Below are positions 9,989 through 19,269 of a stretch of DNA of 64,000 nucleotides, piece after piece. Position numbers and translations under genes: made by a program. Origin of the DNA: Kluyvera ascorbata ATCC 33433 (GTDB lineage Bacteria; Pseudomonadota; Gammaproteobacteria; Enterobacterales; Enterobacteriaceae); contig NZ_JMPL01000013.1 in NCBI RefSeq assembly GCF_000735365.1, positions 1 through 64,000 of the forward strand. Reading direction: 5' to 3'. Each line of letters begins with the position of its first letter. The first letter of the stretch is position 1. The notes under the pieces are model-generated. The model made no database searches. It was given only the letters and a program-made list of their open reading frames with translations, and was not told the DNA's origin.

Positions 9989-10954
9989 ATGAGTGATTTT
10001 TTGTTAGAAGCCGGGCGTAAGGCCCTTTTACTGGAACTGCAGGAAGCCAGCCGTCTACCCGACCGTCTTGACGAGACCTTTGTTCAGGCCGCCAACGCCA
10101 TCCTGAACTGCAAAGGCAAACTGATTGTTTCCGGGATGGGCAAATCCGGCCATATCGGCAAAAAACTCGCCGCCACCTTCGCCAGCACCGGCACCCCCGC
10201 TTTCTTTGTTCATCCGGCGGAAGCGCTGCACGGCGATCTGGGGATGGTAGAGAGCCGCGACGTCATGCTGTTTATCTCCTACTCCGGCAGCGCCAAAGAG
10301 CTGGACTACATCATTCCGCGGCTGAAAGAGAAATCCGTGGTGCTGTTGGCGATGACCGGTAAGGCCAACTCAGCGCTGGCGCAGGCGGCCGATGCCGTGC
10401 TCGACATTGCCGTTGAGCGCGAAGCCTGCCCGATGCACCTGGCGCCCACCTCCAGCACCGTCAACACGCTGATGATGGGCGACGCGCTGGCGATTGCCGT
10501 TATGCAGGCTCGCGGCTTTAACGAAGAAGATTTTGCCCGCTCTCACCCGGCCGGTGCGCTAGGCGCTCGTCTGCTCAACCGCGTTCACCACCTGATGCGT
10601 CACGAGGACGATGTCCCGCAGGTCACCGTTCACGCAAGCGTAATGGACGCCATGCTGGAACTCAGCCGTACCGGGATGGGGATGGTCGCGGTCTGTAACG
10701 AGCAATCACAGGTTCAGGGAGTCTTCACCGACGGCGACCTGCGCCGCTGGCTGGTGAGCGGCGGTTCGCTGGACGATTGCGTTAACGACGCGATGACCAA
10801 AGGCGGCGTGACCCTGCGCGATCAGGCGCGTGCTGTCGATGCTAAAGAACAGCTGATGAAGCAGAAAATCAGCGCCGCGCCGGTGGTGGATGAAAACCAT
10901 CGACTGGTCGGCGCGATTAACCTGCAAAACTTCTACCTGGCCGGGATTCTTTAA
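9989..10954 (+). CDS. gutQ: D-arabinose 5-phosphate isomerase GutQ
   Basis: A 321-residue SIS-domain (about 30-180) plus tandem CBS-domain (about 205-320) enzyme that interconverts ribulose 5-phosphate and arabinose 5-phosphate, the first step towards Kdo; it is a paralogue of Kds[13 protein letters not shown] and [12 protein letters not shown] are the SIS signatures. In E. coli it is the last gene of the srlAEBD-gutM-srlR-gutQ sorbitol operon; here it stands alone, with 203 bases separating it from mltB. Its TAA overlaps the opposing norR stop by three bases. Confidence 0.95.
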   Translation: MSDFLLEAGRKALLLELQEASRLPDRLDETFVQAANAILNCKGKLIVSGMGKSGHIGKKLAATFASTGTPAFFVHPAEALHGDLGMVESRDVMLFISYSGSAKELDYIIPRLKEKSVVLLAMTGKANSALAQAADAVLDIAVEREACPMHLAPTSSTVNTLMMGDALAIAVMQARGFNEEDFARSHPAGALGARLLNRVHHLMRHEDDVPQVTVHASVMDAMLELSRTGMGMVAVCNEQSQVQGVFTDGDLRRWLVSGGSLDDCVNDAMTKGGVTLRDQARAVDAKEQLMKQKISAAPVVDENHRLVGAINLQNFYLAGIL

Positions 10955-12474
10955 TCCTTCAGCCCAAGACGTTTCGCCAGCCGGTGCAGGTTGGCGACGT
11001 CTGTCTCCAGCGCCCGGGCGCTTGCCGCCCAGTTATGCTGATGCGTCTCTAAAGCCTGGCGAATCATCTGCCGCTGAAAATGCTCGGTAGCATCACGCAG
11101 GTTGTTCACCGCCGGCATCGGCGCCGCTGTCTCGACGACCGCCGTCGTTGGCGTCCCTTCCTGAAACGCAAAGTGCTGCGCTTCCAGCACCACCTCGCCG
11201 TTGCCGCGCGTGGTTGCCCGCGCCAGCACAACCGCACGGTGTACCGCATGTTCAAGCTCGCGCACGTTACCCGGCCAACCGTAGCTTTGCAGATGCGTCC
11301 GCGCGCCGCTGCTTAATACCACTCGCGATAATCCAAGCCGCAGCCGACACTGCTCGCAGAAGTAGCCCGCCAGCAGCACCACGTCATCACCTCGTTCACG
11401 CAGCGGCGGCACGGAAAGCGGGAACACGCTCAGGCGATGGAACAGGTCGGCGCGGAAATTACCGGCAACCACCTCTTCACGCAGGTCGCGATTAGTGGCG
11501 GCCAGCACCCGCACGTCGACGCGCAGGCTGCGGTCATCACCGACGCGCTGAATATCGCCATACTGTAATACGCGCAGCAGCTTGGCCTGGAGCGCCAGCG
11601 ACAGCTCGCCAATTTCATCTAAGAACAGCGTACCGTTGTCGGCCATTTCAAACTTGCCGCTGCGGTTACTGATAGCCCCGGTAAACGCCCCTTTGACGTG
11701 ACCAAATAGCTCACTCTCAGCCACGCTCTCCGGCAGCGCGGCGCAGTTCAGATAAACCAACGGGCTGACCGCGCGCGGCGAGCCCTCATGAATCGCTTTC
11801 GCCACCAGCTCTTTCCCGGTGCCGGTTTCGCCGCTTATCAGCACGTTCAGGTCAGAGGCAGCAACAATCTCAATCTCTTTTTTAAGCTGCATCATGCCCG
11901 GCGACAGGCCAATCATCTGCGTCTCTTTTACCTGCTCAAAGTCGGTCGGCGCGCCCGGCAGCATATTCTGGCTTTCAAGCTGCTCAATCAGCAGTGCGTT
12001 GCTGAGCGCCCCCGCCGCCAGCGCCGCAATCAGCCGCAGCTCTTCATCGCTGAACACGTCGAACTGGTCCGGCGACATGCCATCGAGGGTTAATGCGCCA
12101 ATCAGGTTTTGCCCGGCAAACAGCGGCAGCCCGATACAGGCGTGGACCTTCAGGCTTTCCTGACCGGGGATCAGACCGTCGTACGGATCGGGTAAATCGC
12201 TATCCGCCGGGAAACGCACCACGTCACCCGCGCGGGCAATCGCTTCAAGCCGCGGATGCCCTTCGAGGGTAAAGCGCCTGCCGAGTACGTCTTTCGCCAA
12301 CCCATCAATCGCCAGCGGAATAAACTGCCGGGCGTCGTAGCGCAGCAGCGCTGAGGCATCGCACTCCAGCACCTGACGCAGCGTGGTGATCAGACGCTGG
12401 AATCGGTCCTGATGACCGACGCCGCGCTGGAGTTCTATGGCGATGCCCGCCAGCACATCAACGGAAAAGCTCAT
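10951..12474 (-). CDS. norR: Nitric oxide-sensing sigma-54 activator NorR
   Basis: A 507-residue bacterial enhancer-binding protein. The N-terminal GAF domain (about 1-170) binds NO at a mononuclear iron. The AAA+ domain (about 185-420) has Walker A GETGTGKE, the sigma-54 contact loop GAFTGA and Walker [10 protein letters not shown], and a Fis-type helix-turn-helix ends the protein at [16 protein letters not shown]. The start [16 protein letters not shown] matches E. coli; the frame extends 11 codons further up into the NorR sites. It is divergent from norVW. Confidence 0.97.
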   Translation of the reverse strand: MSFSVDVLAGIAIELQRGVGHQDRFQRLITTLRQVLECDASALLRYDARQFIPLAIDGLAKDVLGRRFTLEGHPRLEAIARAGDVVRFPADSDLPDPYDGLIPGQESLKVHACIGLPLFAGQNLIGALTLDGMSPDQFDVFSDEELRLIAALAAGALSNALLIEQLESQNMLPGAPTDFEQVKETQMIGLSPGMMQLKKEIEIVAASDLNVLISGETGTGKELVAKAIHEGSPRAVSPLVYLNCAALPESVAESELFGHVKGAFTGAISNRSGKFEMADNGTLFLDEIGELSLALQAKLLRVLQYGDIQRVGDDRSLRVDVRVLAATNRDLREEVVAGNFRADLFHRLSVFPLSVPPLRERGDDVVLLAGYFCEQCRLRLGLSRVVLSSGARTHLQSYGWPGNVRELEHAVHRAVVLARATTRGNGEVVLEAQHFAFQEGTPTTAVVETAAPMPAVNNLRDATEHFQRQMIRQALETHQHNWAASARALETDVANLHRLAKRLGLKD

Positions 12475-12489
12475 GGCGTACCTCTTACA

Positions 12490-12545
12490 GTCATTTTGAC
12501 AATGCATGATGTCATATTGACAATATAAAGCATAGTCATTTTGAC
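12490..12545 (+). promoter_or_regulatory. Three NorR binding sites
   Basis: GTCATTTTGAC (12490-12500), GTCATATTGAC (12511-12521) and GTCATTTTGAC (12535-12545) each fit GT-N7-AC, the NorR site, at spacings like those in E. coli. They serve as enhancer sites for norVW and overlap the norR promoter side. Confidence 0.95.
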
Positions 12546-12600
12546 TAACAACAAAGAGGTAAAAATCAATTAATTCAATAAAATCAATTAATTAAAAAGT

Positions 12601-12616
12601 TGGCACGCAACCTGCA
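12601..12616 (+). promoter_or_regulatory. Sigma-54 promoter of norVW
   Basis: TGGCACGCAACCTGCA has the invariant GG and GC of the -24/-12 elements separated by 10 bases, about 50 bases upstream of norV and 55 bases downstream of the last NorR site. Confidence 0.95.
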
Positions 12617-12664
12617 ATTAGCAATACATCTTTTTTGAAAAACGCTGAATTAATTGAGGTTGCT

Positions 12665-14119
12665 ATGTCTATTCTGGTTAAAAATAACATTCATTGGGTT
12701 GGTCAACGTGATTGGGAAGTACGTGATTTCCACGGTACCGAATACAAAACGCTGCGCGGCAGCAGCTACAACAGCTACCTTATCCGTGAAGAAAAAAACG
12801 TCCTGATTGATACCGTCGACCATAAATTCAGCCGTGAATTCGTACAGAACCTGCGCGGTGAAATCGACCTCGCTGACATCGACTACATCATCATTAACCA
12901 CGCTGAAGAAGACCACGCCGGTGCGCTGACCGAGCTGATGTCGCAGATCCCGGACACCCCAATCTACTGCACCGCCAACGCCATTGACTCCATTAACGGT
13001 CACCACCATCACCCAGAGTGGAACTTCCACGTGGTGAAAACCGGTGACAGCCTGGACATCGGTAACGGCAAACAGCTGATCTTCGTGGAAACCCCGATGC
13101 TGCACTGGCCTGACAGCATGATGACCTACATGACCGGCGACGCGGTGCTGTTCAGTAACGATGCCTTCGGCCAGCACTACTGTGACGAACGCCTGTTCAA
13201 CGACGAAGTAGATCAGACCGAACTGTTCGAACAGTGCCAGCGTTACTACGCCAACATCCTGACCCCGTTCAGCCGCCTGGTGACGCCAAAAATCACCGAG
13301 ATCCTCGGCTTCAACCTGCCGGTTGATATGATTGCCACCTCTCACGGTGTGGTATGGCGCGATAACCCAACCCAGATTGTTGAACTGTACCTGAAATGGG
13401 CGGCAGACTATCAGGAAGACCGTATCACTATCTTCTACGACACCATGTCCAACAACACCCGCATGATGGCGGATGCTATTGCCCAGGGGATCAACGAAGT
13501 TGACCCGAACGTGGCGGTGAAAATCTTCAACGTCGCCCGCAGCGATAAAAACGAAATTCTGACCAACGTCTTCCGCTCTAAAGGCGTGCTGGTTGGGACT
13601 TCAACCATGAACAACGTGATGATGCCGAAAATCGCTGGCCTGGTGGAAGAGATGACCGGCCTGCGCTTCCGCAACAAGCGCGCCAGCGCCTTTGGTTCGC
13701 ACGGCTGGAGCGGCGGCGCGGTCGATCGTCTGTCGACCCGTTTGCAGGATGCGGGCTTTGAAATGTCCCTGAGCCTGAAAGCCAAATGGCGTCCTGATGT
13801 TGATGCGCTGGAAGTGTGCCGTCAGCACGGTCGTGAAATCGCTCGCCAGTGGGCGCTGGCTCCGCTGCCAGAAGCCACAGCAAAACCCGACGCCGCGAAA
13901 GAGTCCTGCGCCTGTGCCGCCGCTGCCGCAGCCGCAGCCGACCTCGGCCCAAGCATGCAGTGCAGCGTGTGCCAGTGGATCTACGACCCAGCCAAAGGTG
14001 AACCTAATCAGGACGTGCAGCCAGGCACCCCGTGGAGCGAAGTCCCGGACAACTTCCTGTGTCCAGAATGCTCTTTAGGCAAAGACGTCTTCGACGTACT
14101 GGCGACGGAGGCAAAATGA
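12665..14119 (+). CDS. norV: Flavorubredoxin NorV (nitric oxide reductase)
   Basis: A 484-residue cytoplasmic enzyme that reduces NO to N2O anaerobically. The metallo-beta-lactamase-like di-iron domain (about 1-250) has ligands H79, E81, D83 in NHAEEDH. A flavodoxin domain (about 254-395, [17 protein letters not shown]) binds FMN, and a C-terminal rubredoxin has paired CxxC motifs (CSVC, CPEC). The linker before the rubredoxin is unusually alanine-rich ([13 protein letters not shown]), explaining a slightly longer protein than in E. coli (479). The start is the conserved [18 protein letters not shown], and its stop overlaps the norW start. Confidence 0.98.
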   Translation: MSILVKNNIHWVGQRDWEVRDFHGTEYKTLRGSSYNSYLIREEKNVLIDTVDHKFSREFVQNLRGEIDLADIDYIIINHAEEDHAGALTELMSQIPDTPIYCTANAIDSINGHHHHPEWNFHVVKTGDSLDIGNGKQLIFVETPMLHWPDSMMTYMTGDAVLFSNDAFGQHYCDERLFNDEVDQTELFEQCQRYYANILTPFSRLVTPKITEILGFNLPVDMIATSHGVVWRDNPTQIVELYLKWAADYQEDRITIFYDTMSNNTRMMADAIAQGINEVDPNVAVKIFNVARSDKNEILTNVFRSKGVLVGTSTMNNVMMPKIAGLVEEMTGLRFRNKRASAFGSHGWSGGAVDRLSTRLQDAGFEMSLSLKAKWRPDVDALEVCRQHGREIARQWALAPLPEATAKPDAAKESCACAAAAAAAADLGPSMQCSVCQWIYDPAKGEPNQDVQPGTPWSEVPDNFLCPECSLGKDVFDVLATEAK

Positions 14120-15249
14120 ATCATGGCATCGTGATCGTTGGCTCGGGCTTCGCCGCCCGCCAGCTGGTGAAGAATATTCGTAAGCTCGACGCGAGCGTCA
14201 AACTGACGCTCATCGCCGCCGACAGCATCGACGAGTACAACAAGCCGGACTTAAGCCATGTGGTGAGCCGGGGGCAAACCGCCGCCGACCTCACCCTGCA
14301 AACCGCAGGCGAGTTCGCCGAGCAGTACAACCTGAACCTGTTCCCGCAGACCTGGGTGACCAGCATCGATGCAACCGCGCATGTGGTGAAAAGCCAGAAC
14401 CATGAGTGGCAGTACGACAAGCTGGTGCTGGCAACGGGCGCATCCACCATCGTGCCGCCGGTACCGGGCAAAGAGCTGATGCTGACCCTCAACAGCCAGC
14501 AGGAGTTTGGCGCGGCGCAAAGTACGCTGCGCGATGCCCGACGCGTGCTGATTATCGGCGGTGGTTTGATTGGCTGCGAGCTGGCAATGGACTTCAGCCG
14601 CGCCGGTAAAGCGGTCACCGTGGTCGATAACTCTGCCAGCGTGCTAGCTTCGCTGATGCCGCCGGAAGTAAGCAGCCGTTTGCAGCATCGTCTGACCGAC
14701 ATGGGTATTCATCTGCTGCTGAAATCTCAGTTGCAATCGCTGGAACAGACCGCCAGCGGCATTCGCGCCACCTTTGACCGTGACCGCCACGTCGAGGTTG
14801 ATGCGGTAGTGGCCGCCACCGGCCTGCGCCCGGAAACGGCGCTGGCGCGCATGGCGGGTCTCGAGATTAACCGCGGCGTGAAGGTCGACGGTACGCTGCG
14901 CACCAGTAATCCGGATATCTACGCGCTGGGCGACTGCGCTGAGATTAACGGTACGGTGCTGCCGTTCCTGCAGCCGATTCTGATGAGCGCCATGTGTCTG
15001 GCGAAAAACCTGCTCGGCCAGCCCGGCGAGCTGAAGCTGCCGAACATGCTGGTAAAGGTGAAAACGCCGGATCTGCCGCTGCATCTGGCCGGTGAAACCC
15101 GCCGCCCGGATTTGAACTGGAAGATTGAAACTCGCGCCGACGGCATGCTGGCGCAGGGGTATGACGACCGTCAGCAGCTGTGCGCTTTCGTGGTGAGCGA
15201 AGAACGAATGAAAGAGGCCTTTGCTTTGCTGAAGTCACTCCATCAATAA
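14116..15249 (+). CDS. norW: Nitric oxide reductase FlRd-NAD(+) reductase NorW
   Basis: A 377-residue FAD/NADH oxidoreductase that passes electrons from NADH to the rubredoxin domain of NorV. The FAD motif [17 protein letters not shown] near the N terminus, the NADH motif [12 protein letters not shown] near residue 145 and the C-terminal FAD motif ALGDCAEI are visible. The ATG overlaps the norV TGA as ATGA, so the two are translated together. A terminator follows 70 bases downstream. Confidence 0.96.
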   Translation: MNHGIVIVGSGFAARQLVKNIRKLDASVKLTLIAADSIDEYNKPDLSHVVSRGQTAADLTLQTAGEFAEQYNLNLFPQTWVTSIDATAHVVKSQNHEWQYDKLVLATGASTIVPPVPGKELMLTLNSQQEFGAAQSTLRDARRVLIIGGGLIGCELAMDFSRAGKAVTVVDNSASVLASLMPPEVSSRLQHRLTDMGIHLLLKSQLQSLEQTASGIRATFDRDRHVEVDAVVAATGLRPETALARMAGLEINRGVKVDGTLRTSNPDIYALGDCAEINGTVLPFLQPILMSAMCLAKNLLGQPGELKLPNMLVKVKTPDLPLHLAGETRRPDLNWKIETRADGMLAQGYDDRQQLCAFVVSEERMKEAFALLKSLHQ

Positions 15250-15319
15250 GGCTTCCCCCTCTGTTCACTGTTTAATTTAACCGCATGCGCATGGACGCGC
15301 GAAAGTCTCATTGTTACTT

Positions 15320-15343
15320 GCCCCGCTGCCCGGGGCTTTTTTA
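15320..15343 (+). terminator. norVW terminator
   Basis: GCCCCG-CTGCC-CGGGGC followed by a run of T. The remaining 15344-15593 spacer is AT-rich, holds no credible gene, and must contain the promoter of the next gene; no recognisable operator was identified. Confidence 0.88.
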
Positions 15344-15593
15344 TTTATTATCCACGACTCACTTAACATCATTAAAATCTATTTCTACATCATCACAACC
15401 CCCTCGCGACATTAATAAATCTGCCGCAGATAACATTCAATCATTAACTATCACCATCTCTTTTACATAGCTGTTTTCTCATTAACTGTCGTTTATAAGT
15501 AAAAGCCCACAGGGTAAATAACGCCAATAAGCGGTAGACGCCCCTGCGTGTCATACAAATACCACATGAAAAAGAAATTAACGGAGATAACTC

Positions 15594-18194
15594 ATGCAAT
15601 TAGGATTTGAACTCACCTTCAGCAGCGATACCTGGTATCCGACAGTTGATATCAACAATATAAAATCTACGACCGCTAAAGTTATCGATATCAAAGAAAA
15701 AATGGTGCTGACATTCAGCGCACCGGGGAAGGTAACTGCCGGCGACATCACTATTTCCACCAACCCATGGTGTGAATTAAAAACAGATATCGAGACCAGT
15801 GAAATTTCCAGCGGTATATTTGATATCAAATTAACAATTTCCGCTGCCGATGGTTCTGCAATTGGTAACGCTATTTCCACGATCCATATGGGCGTGAATG
15901 TGGCATCCGATACGGTGCCGGCCTGGCAGACGTTCCAGGATTCCTTCACGCTCGCCGCAGATGAAGAAACTCAGGTCGCAGGCGAACTTGTCGTCACCTG
16001 TGCCGCCTTCCCGGCCGGGCTGGAGCAGACGCCGCTGGAACTGGTGCTGACCCGCGGTGAACAACGCGAAACGTGCGCGCTGGTTGCGGGAAATAATACA
16101 TTGAGTATTGTCGCCGGTACCTACACCGTCAGCGCCGCGCAGCTGTGCACCGCTGATGGAACCGTACGGGCCGAGGTAGCCTTGGGGTCCTCTCAGGTGA
16201 CCATCGGCAAAGGCCAGCGCACCGCGCTGAACGTCACCTTTGGGCCCGCACAACGCAGCACCACCCTCGATGTGAAGCTCGATTTATCCACATCGCACGC
16301 GCTGTACAATGAAACTTTACAGCTGGTTTACGAGGAGAACGGGATTGAAGCGCAACGCATCGCGCTGCGCGTCGGGCAGTCAGTCCGCCTGCAGCAATTG
16401 CCGATTAGCGGTCAGTTCACCCTGCGCATTGACGATATCAGATTGAACAACGCCCACTACTGCGTTGATGTCGTGCAAGGGCCGCTGAATAATCAGCACG
16501 AGAATATTGTTTTTGGCGACGCTCAGACTCACTCGCAGAGTGATACCGCGGCGCACTCCGCCGCGCTTAATATCGCCATTAACGCGGAAAAAACCGTGGA
16601 TGCCGCATTTTATATTCGCCTCATCGACGAAAATGATACTCCGCGCCAATATCATTTCGGCAATCTGCCGATGCAGCCGGGCAATCACAACGCCATCGCC
16701 AGCATCGCGCCGGGGAACTACCGTGTAGAAAGCCCTACCGTGATTCAGAATGGCGTCATTTATTACGTTGATACCGCCTCGCAGCAGCTGCGGGTTGATA
16801 ATGACGCAGCGTTGACCTTAACGGTCGCGGTAACAGAAGGTGCGAATCTGCATGTTAAAGGGTTCCCGGACTTTCTGAGCTTTGGCGGCTGTGCCGATAT
16901 GTCGCCGAGTAATGTGGCGGACCTTGCCGAAGCGCGCGTGTCGTCTCTCTTTAAATATTCCGGCGACGATGGTATGGGAGATGCATCCGCCTACCTGGAT
17001 CCAGCAAAAGAGCCTACGCCAAAAATCATCGAAATGGCGCGTAACGTTACGGCCAGCACGCAAGAACACGTGCTGCCCGTCATGGTGTCCTATACCTGCA
17101 ACCTGTCATTGGGCGATGTGACCAATATTATTAACGATCCTGTCCGTCACCAGTTTAGCTTCGCGAACTTCATTCAGGCGCTGCAAATGGCTCAGGCAAT
17201 GAAGGATGACGAGCACCCGGTACCGGCTGGCTTTATCGTTAACCCGGATTACCTTGGCGAATGCCAAAAATACGGTTTCGCCGCAGATTATCCGGTGACG
17301 GTTCGCAAGCCGCTGGCGGAAGCTATGGCGCACCACGGTGTTGATATCACCATCCCGGCGGGCATTTCCGACACGCTGAAAGGCTACATTAAGGCGGTTA
17401 ACTGGCTGGTACGCGTGGTTGCGCCGGACGTCGTTCTCGGCTGGCAAATCAACCTGTGGAGCGTTGGCGGCTCACAGTGGGTGTACCAGGACTTTACCTA
17501 CGATGATGTTTTCGATCCTGAAGACGGCACGAAAAAGCGCATGACCATTACCCCTGAACTCGCGGGTAAGCTCTCGGCAGAATATGCGCTGATGGTCGGC
17601 GTGTTTGACGATATCGAATATACGCTCGCCAATGGCGCATCCGCCGTTGCCAAAGGAGCCGATTTTATGGCTGCCGATCGCTACGAGGCCGATGACTTCA
17701 CCGCTCGCGCCTATAAAAACGGTTACTGTTATTCGCCTTATGAGTGGGATCGGACGTTTGATTTCTGCGCTTCGCTCAGCCGCCATCTGCGCCAGCCGGT
17801 CATGCCATGGCAGGTTCCGGCTAGCCGCCTGGCAAGCGTCAGCGAGGAAGTTGCCGAGCTGGACGAACAGTTCTGGGGCACTGGCGGTAGCTATCTGATG
17901 GGTCATCCTGAAATTGGCAGCGCCGTAGATGCTATCAATACCAAGCTGCTGGACATTGAATTTCTCGACGTACACGTCGGTATGATGGGCCGCAACCCTC
18001 GCGATCTATTTAGCCGCCAATCCTGGGATCTCTCGACGGCGAAATACCACGACTTCCCGTCACGCGGTATTTTCCACGTACAGGTTGGTGGCGGAGCCAC
18101 GACGGGCGTCGTCAGCGCGGTTAACCGTAATAGCAGCCGCTGGATGCGTGAGAAGCTCAAAGCCTATCGCGACAATCCGGTGAAATTCGAATAA
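15594..18194 (+). CDS. 866-residue protein of unknown function: beta-sandwich repeats plus a TIM-barrel-like C-terminal domain
   Basis: Not a family I can name. An ATG preceded by GGAG opens a frame with no signal peptide or membrane segment. Residues about 1-105 look like a beta-rich carbohydrate-binding-type module. Three further beta-rich modules follow (about 130-215, 222-310, 320-415), each with a G-x-Y/F-x-V/L strand (AGTYTVSA, GQFTLRID, GNYRVES). From about 421 to the end there is an alpha/beta region with barrel-like strands (LPVMVSY, PAGFIVNP, VVLGWQINLW, GADFMAADRYE, PVMPWQVPA) resembling glycosidase-like TIM barrels; a catalytic pair cannot be assigned. It is monocistronic and 344 bases from norW. 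The first 300 bases are more AT-rich than the rest. Confidence 0.85.
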   Translation: MQLGFELTFSSDTWYPTVDINNIKSTTAKVIDIKEKMVLTFSAPGKVTAGDITISTNPWCELKTDIETSEISSGIFDIKLTISAADGSAIGNAISTIHMGVNVASDTVPAWQTFQDSFTLAADEETQVAGELVVTCAAFPAGLEQTPLELVLTRGEQRETCALVAGNNTLSIVAGTYTVSAAQLCTADGTVRAEVALGSSQVTIGKGQRTALNVTFGPAQRSTTLDVKLDLSTSHALYNETLQLVYEENGIEAQRIALRVGQSVRLQQLPISGQFTLRIDDIRLNNAHYCVDVVQGPLNNQHENIVFGDAQTHSQSDTAAHSAALNIAINAEKTVDAAFYIRLIDENDTPRQYHFGNLPMQPGNHNAIASIAPGNYRVESPTVIQNGVIYYVDTASQQLRVDNDAALTLTVAVTEGANLHVKGFPDFLSFGGCADMSPSNVADLAEARVSSLFKYSGDDGMGDASAYLDPAKEPTPKIIEMARNVTASTQEHVLPVMVSYTCNLSLGDVTNIINDPVRHQFSFANFIQALQMAQAMKDDEHPVPAGFIVNPDYLGECQKYGFAADYPVTVRKPLAEAMAHHGVDITIPAGISDTLKGYIKAVNWLVRVVAPDVVLGWQINLWSVGGSQWVYQDFTYDDVFDPEDGTKKRMTITPELAGKLSAEYALMVGVFDDIEYTLANGASAVAKGADFMAADRYEADDFTARAYKNGYCYSPYEWDRTFDFCASLSRHLRQPVMPWQVPASRLASVSEEVAELDEQFWGTGGSYLMGHPEIGSAVDAINTKLLDIEFLDVHVGMMGRNPRDLFSRQSWDLSTAKYHDFPSRGIFHVQVGGGATTGVVSAVNRNSSRWMREKLKAYRDNPVKFE

Positions 18195-18210
18195 CACGTC
18201 ACCGAACTTT

Positions 18211-18235
18211 CAGCTACCCGCGAAGCGGGTAGCTG
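18211..18235. terminator. Hairpin between convergent genes
   Basis: CAGCTACCCGC-GAA-GCGGGTAGCTG is a perfect 11-bp stem with a 3-base loop, between the 866-residue gene and the nickel permease gene. There is no T run on either side, so it may be a shared terminator or a REP-like hairpin. Confidence 0.55.
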
Positions 18236-18242
18236 AATTCCC

Positions 18243-19259
18243 TTAACGCACCACCAGTGCGTCATAGTTGCGCCAGCGGTAGTTCACCATCGACACCAGC
18301 CAGCACAGCGCGAACAGACCAATCACCACAAAGCCCGCGTTGCCGAGGTTATCGCTCAGCATCGACACACCGCTCCAGATGCCGCCGGTCAGGTCGAACT
18401 TATCGATAATCAGCCCCAGCGCTTCCAGTCCACCGATAAACAGCGCGACCACCACGGATGCGCCGGTAATGGTCATGTTGTAGTAAAGCTTACGCTGCGG
18501 CTTATTGAAGGCCCAGCCGTACGCGCCCACCATTAGAATGTTATCCAGCGTATCAACCAACGCCATGCCGCTCGCAAACAGCGCCGGGAAGACCATAATC
18601 GACCACATCGACATCCCGCTCGACGCGCTGGCGGCAGAGATGCCCAGCACGCCAATTTCGGTAGCAGTATCAAAGCCCAGACCAAACAGGAAACCCACCA
18701 GGTACATATGCCAGCTTTTGCCAATCAGGCGGAAAGTACGGCTGAACAGCGCGCTCATCATACCGCCCGCCACCGGCAGCTCGGCTGAGACCGACTCACC
18801 CTTTTTCAGCGCCTGGAAGCTGCGCCACACGCCGCGCAGAATAATCAGGTTCACCAGCGCCATTGCCAGCAGAAACACCGCCGACACGGTCGTGCCGATG
18901 ATGCTACCAGTGTCGTGGAACCAGCTCATTTTGTGCTGGAATGCGGTCGCCGTGGCGGCAATCGCCACTGACGCCAGCACCACGATGGAGGAATGACCGA
19001 GTGAGAACCAGGCACCGACGCCGAACGGGCGCTTGCCCTGCTGCATCATTTTACGGGTGACGTTATCAATCGCCGCAATATGGTCGGCGTCCACCGCGTG
19101 ACGCAGGCCGTAGCCCCACGCCAGCAGACTGGCGGCCATCAGCGCGCCGTTATGACCAAATGCCTGCCATGCCCAACCCCAGGCCAGTAAATTCGCCAAC
19201 ACAAGAACCAGAACCAGCAGCGTTGCGCGCGGCTGTTGACGAAGAACATTCCACAACAT
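18243..19259 (-). CDS. High-affinity nickel/cobalt permease (NiCoT, HoxN/NixA family)
   Basis: A 338-residue inner-membrane permease with about 8 transmembrane helices. The family signature RHAVDADHIAAIDN (HX4DH in helix 2), the FSLGHSS motif, LGFDTATEIG and LFASGMALVDTLDN are all present. The start is placed at 19259 because AAGGAG precedes it at a good distance; the frame continues upstream into hypF. Only 10 bases separate it from hypF, so nickel uptake seems to be co-transcribed with hydrogenase maturation. Nickel rather than cobalt is inferred from that context. Confidence 0.93.
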   Translation of the reverse strand: MLWNVLRQQPRATLLVLVLVLANLLAWGWAWQAFGHNGALMAASLLAWGYGLRHAVDADHIAAIDNVTRKMMQQGKRPFGVGAWFSLGHSSIVVLASVAIAATATAFQHKMSWFHDTGSIIGTTVSAVFLLAMALVNLIILRGVWRSFQALKKGESVSAELPVAGGMMSALFSRTFRLIGKSWHMYLVGFLFGLGFDTATEIGVLGISAASASSGMSMWSIMVFPALFASGMALVDTLDNILMVGAYGWAFNKPQRKLYYNMTITGASVVVALFIGGLEALGLIIDKFDLTGGIWSGVSMLSDNLGNAGFVVIGLFALCWLVSMVNYRWRNYDALVVR

Positions 19260-19269
19260 GAGTAACTCC

